Assembly (NCBI RefSeq): GCF_030062155.1
Contig: NZ_CP118269.1
Coordinates: forward strand, 2,356,001-2,420,000
From: Pantoea sp. Lij88
GTDB lineage: Bacteria > Pseudomonadota > Gammaproteobacteria > Enterobacterales > Enterobacteriaceae
Length of the DNA stretch: 64,000 nt
Reading direction: 5' to 3'
Within the stretch, counting starts at the first letter, position 1; every line of letters begins with the position of its first letter. Positions 62,544 to 64,000 of this stretch are shown in pieces. Below the pieces are notes generated by a model, which saw nothing but the letters and a program-made list of their open reading frames with translations, was not told the DNA's origin and searched no databases. A program made the position numbers and the translations under genes.

Positions 62544-64000
62544 TCAGGGGCAGCTAAAGCCGGGAAGCTGGAACGGGTTACGAATGCTGCCAGGGGTAAA
62601 CGACAGCGTGACCTGATGGCCTTCCACGCTGAACGTGGCTTCGCGGGTCAGGCCGCCTGCAGCGGTAACACGGGCGCGATCAAAGAAGCGATTGAGCGCC
62701 CAGGGGCCGCTGGTGACGAGCGTCGACGTGGTGCCGTTGGTCAGGCCCAGCTGCATCCGCACCTGGCTGGTGCCGCCAGGGCCAGGCCAGCTGACCATCT
62801 GCACCGCCTGCGGCCCGTGGCTGTAACGCAGGATCTGTCCATCCACATCCAGCGTCAGGTTGAGAATGTCGTTGTCCATTTTTACGGTGCGCAGCGTGAC
62901 GCGGAAGCCTGGTGTGGTTGCGCCGTTGGCAAAGAACGCATCGCGGATTGACTGCGCCTGCTGGAACGGCCGCAGTAACGCTTCGCCACCTGGCAGAGTT
63001 TTACCGTCGATACCCGGCGTAAAGCGCCACGCCGCGTTAGTGGTATCGACCTTGCTGGCCAGATTATCGCGGAAGAAGCTATCCATCATGCCGCTGCCGG
63101 GGGCAAACATCCGGGCCAGATCGTCCGGCGTCACTTCACTGCGCGCGGAGCGAACCAGCGGATAACGCCCGGCGATCGCCTGACGGCAGAAACTGCCGAC
63201 TTCCATGGTGATGCGTTTACGGACGTTGTCCATGTCGCGGCGCTGCGCATCACTGCTGGCGCCAACCGCCATGCTGGAGACCATATTCTGCAGCGACCCC
63301 GGCAGACGTCCGGCGCTGGCCTGCAGACGACTGATCGCATCGCTGGCCGGTGGCGGCATCCCGCTGTTGGCGGCATCCTGCACCGCCGTGAGGTAGCGAT
63401 AGAGATCGTCAATCTGGTGCAGGAAATCATCCACCGCCAGCACTTTGCTGCCCTGCTGTAATGGCTGAGCCAGCTCAATGACCGGCGCAAAATGCACGGC
63501 AACCGCCTGCTCCGGTGACACCTGGGTTGCCGCCTGTCCACGCGCCGCAGCCGCCTCAGGCGAGGTAAACAGCGCTTCAAGGGTGCGGGTGGCGCTGTTA
63601 TCCGCTGGCTTCGCGGCCTGCGCGGTTTTCTCATCGGGCTGCGCCCGGTTCAGCGTCAGCAGATTGCTGAGATTGATCACCAGCTGGCGCAGCGGAGAAT
63701 GGTTACCTGACAGCAGACGCGCGGTGTTGATGCGTTGTGAAAGATCGGCGCTGCTGTTGAGCTGGATGTCGCTCAGGAACTGCTCCCACTGGCGGATGTA
63801 GTCCTGGACATAAAGCTGGCGAACCGCGAGATCGGTCTGCTCACTTTTCTGCTGCGGCGCAGCACCGTCCAGTACCCAGAGATCGTCCTGATAAAGCGCC
63901 TGCGTTACGGGGGCAATCTGCTTGTCCACATGCTGCCAGTAGCCATCGGGTGTATAGAGACCAGACACCCCGTCATTGACCGACTTACCGCTTTTACGCG
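62544..64000 (-). CDS. tssM: T6SS membrane-complex protein TssM, C-terminal part
   Basis: The frame is open to the right edge, so the 5' part (membrane helices and cytosolic NTPase-like domain) is outside. The 485 visible codons are the periplasmic C-terminal region of the IcmF/TssM family: VNDGVSGLYTPDGYWQHVDK, a helical part, DAAWRFTPG-type region AAWRFTPGIDGKTLPGGEAL and the final beta-sandwich (QVRMQLGLTNGTTSTLVTSG...) ending in CP. This part contacts the lipoprotein TssJ. The final residues include one cysteine. Confidence 0.94.
   Translation of the reverse strand, partial: RKSGKSVNDGVSGLYTPDGYWQHVDKQIAPVTQALYQDDLWVLDGAAPQQKSEQTDLAVRQLYVQDYIRQWEQFLSDIQLNSSADLSQRINTARLLSGNHSPLRQLVINLSNLLTLNRAQPDEKTAQAAKPADNSATRTLEALFTSPEAAAARGQAATQVSPEQAVAVHFAPVIELAQPLQQGSKVLAVDDFLHQIDDLYRYLTAVQDAANSGMPPPASDAISRLQASAGRLPGSLQNMVSSMAVGASSDAQRRDMDNVRKRITMEVGSFCRQAIAGRYPLVRSARSEVTPDDLARMFAPGSGMMDSFFRDNLASKVDTTNAAWRFTPGIDGKTLPGGEALLRPFQQAQSIRDAFFANGATTPGFRVTLRTVKMDNDILNLTLDVDGQILRYSHGPQAVQMVSWPGPGGTSQVRMQLGLTNGTTSTLVTSGPWALNRFFDRARVTAAGGLTREATFSVEGHQVTLSFTPGSIRNPFQLPGFSCP

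Noticed and set aside
1..64000. CRISPR array or tandem-repeat array
   Set aside because: No regularly spaced short repeats were seen; the only large repeat is the vgrG pair.

Overview
The window looks like chromosomal DNA of a plant- or insect-associated member of the Enterobacterales, most like Pantoea/Erwinia. This rests on the ychH-pth-ychF neighbourhood, on proteins that read almost like their E. coli counterparts, and on a T6SS cluster organised as in that group. The genus is inferred from gene content, not from a search. Nearly everything after ychF is on the minus strand.

Layout. (1) 1-2.9 kb: the end of a diguanylate cyclase, then ychH, pth and ychF. (2) 3.0-8.2 kb: an operon of NCS1 permease, tandem-domain nitrilase, AmiC-like amide sensor and AmiR-like ANTAR antiterminator. 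Its 5' leader carries a sigma-54 promoter match, an ANTAR-type hexaloop hairpin and an intrinsic terminator that abuts the permease ribosome binding site. (3) 8.3-18.6 kb: a LysR regulator and an eight-gene operon (DUF1611/DgcN, enolase-type epimerase/DgcA, five-part peptide ABC importer, S58 aminopeptidase, M55 D-aminopeptidase), probably for uptake and breakdown of D-amino-acid or murein peptides. (4) 18.9-28.6 kb: an A+T-rich accessory zone with an ADP-ribosylglycohydrolase, a series of small orphan genes, a decayed rhs fragment, effector-tail scars and an orphan paralogue of an immunity gene found 10 kb away. I read it as a graveyard or archive of T6SS immunity genes. (5) 28.9-43.0 kb: T6SS cargo, comprising a PAAR-Rhs toxin with its Eag chaperone and immunity gene, a VgrG with a C-terminal HExxH domain and periplasmic immunity protein, a PAAR protein with a large insertion and membrane partner, and a second VgrG. 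The two vgrG genes share about 1.4 kb of nearly identical DNA. (6) 43.0-64.0 kb: T6SS structural and regulatory genes ppkA, clpV, tssG, tssF, tssE, tagJ, a periplasmic protein, pppA, tagH, then a muramidase effector module, hcp, tssC, tssB, tssA, tagF and the C-terminal part of tssM, which runs off the right edge. tssJ, tssK and tssL are not in the window.

How the parts work together. The kinase, phosphatase, FHA protein and TagF form the known post-translational switch that controls T6SS firing. Hcp, the VgrGs and the PAAR proteins deliver at least four candidate effectors, each followed by a likely immunity gene. The left half carries two self-contained nutrient-scavenging operons, for nitrogen from amides or nitriles and for D-amino peptides. 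No tRNA, rRNA, CRISPR array or insertion sequence was seen.
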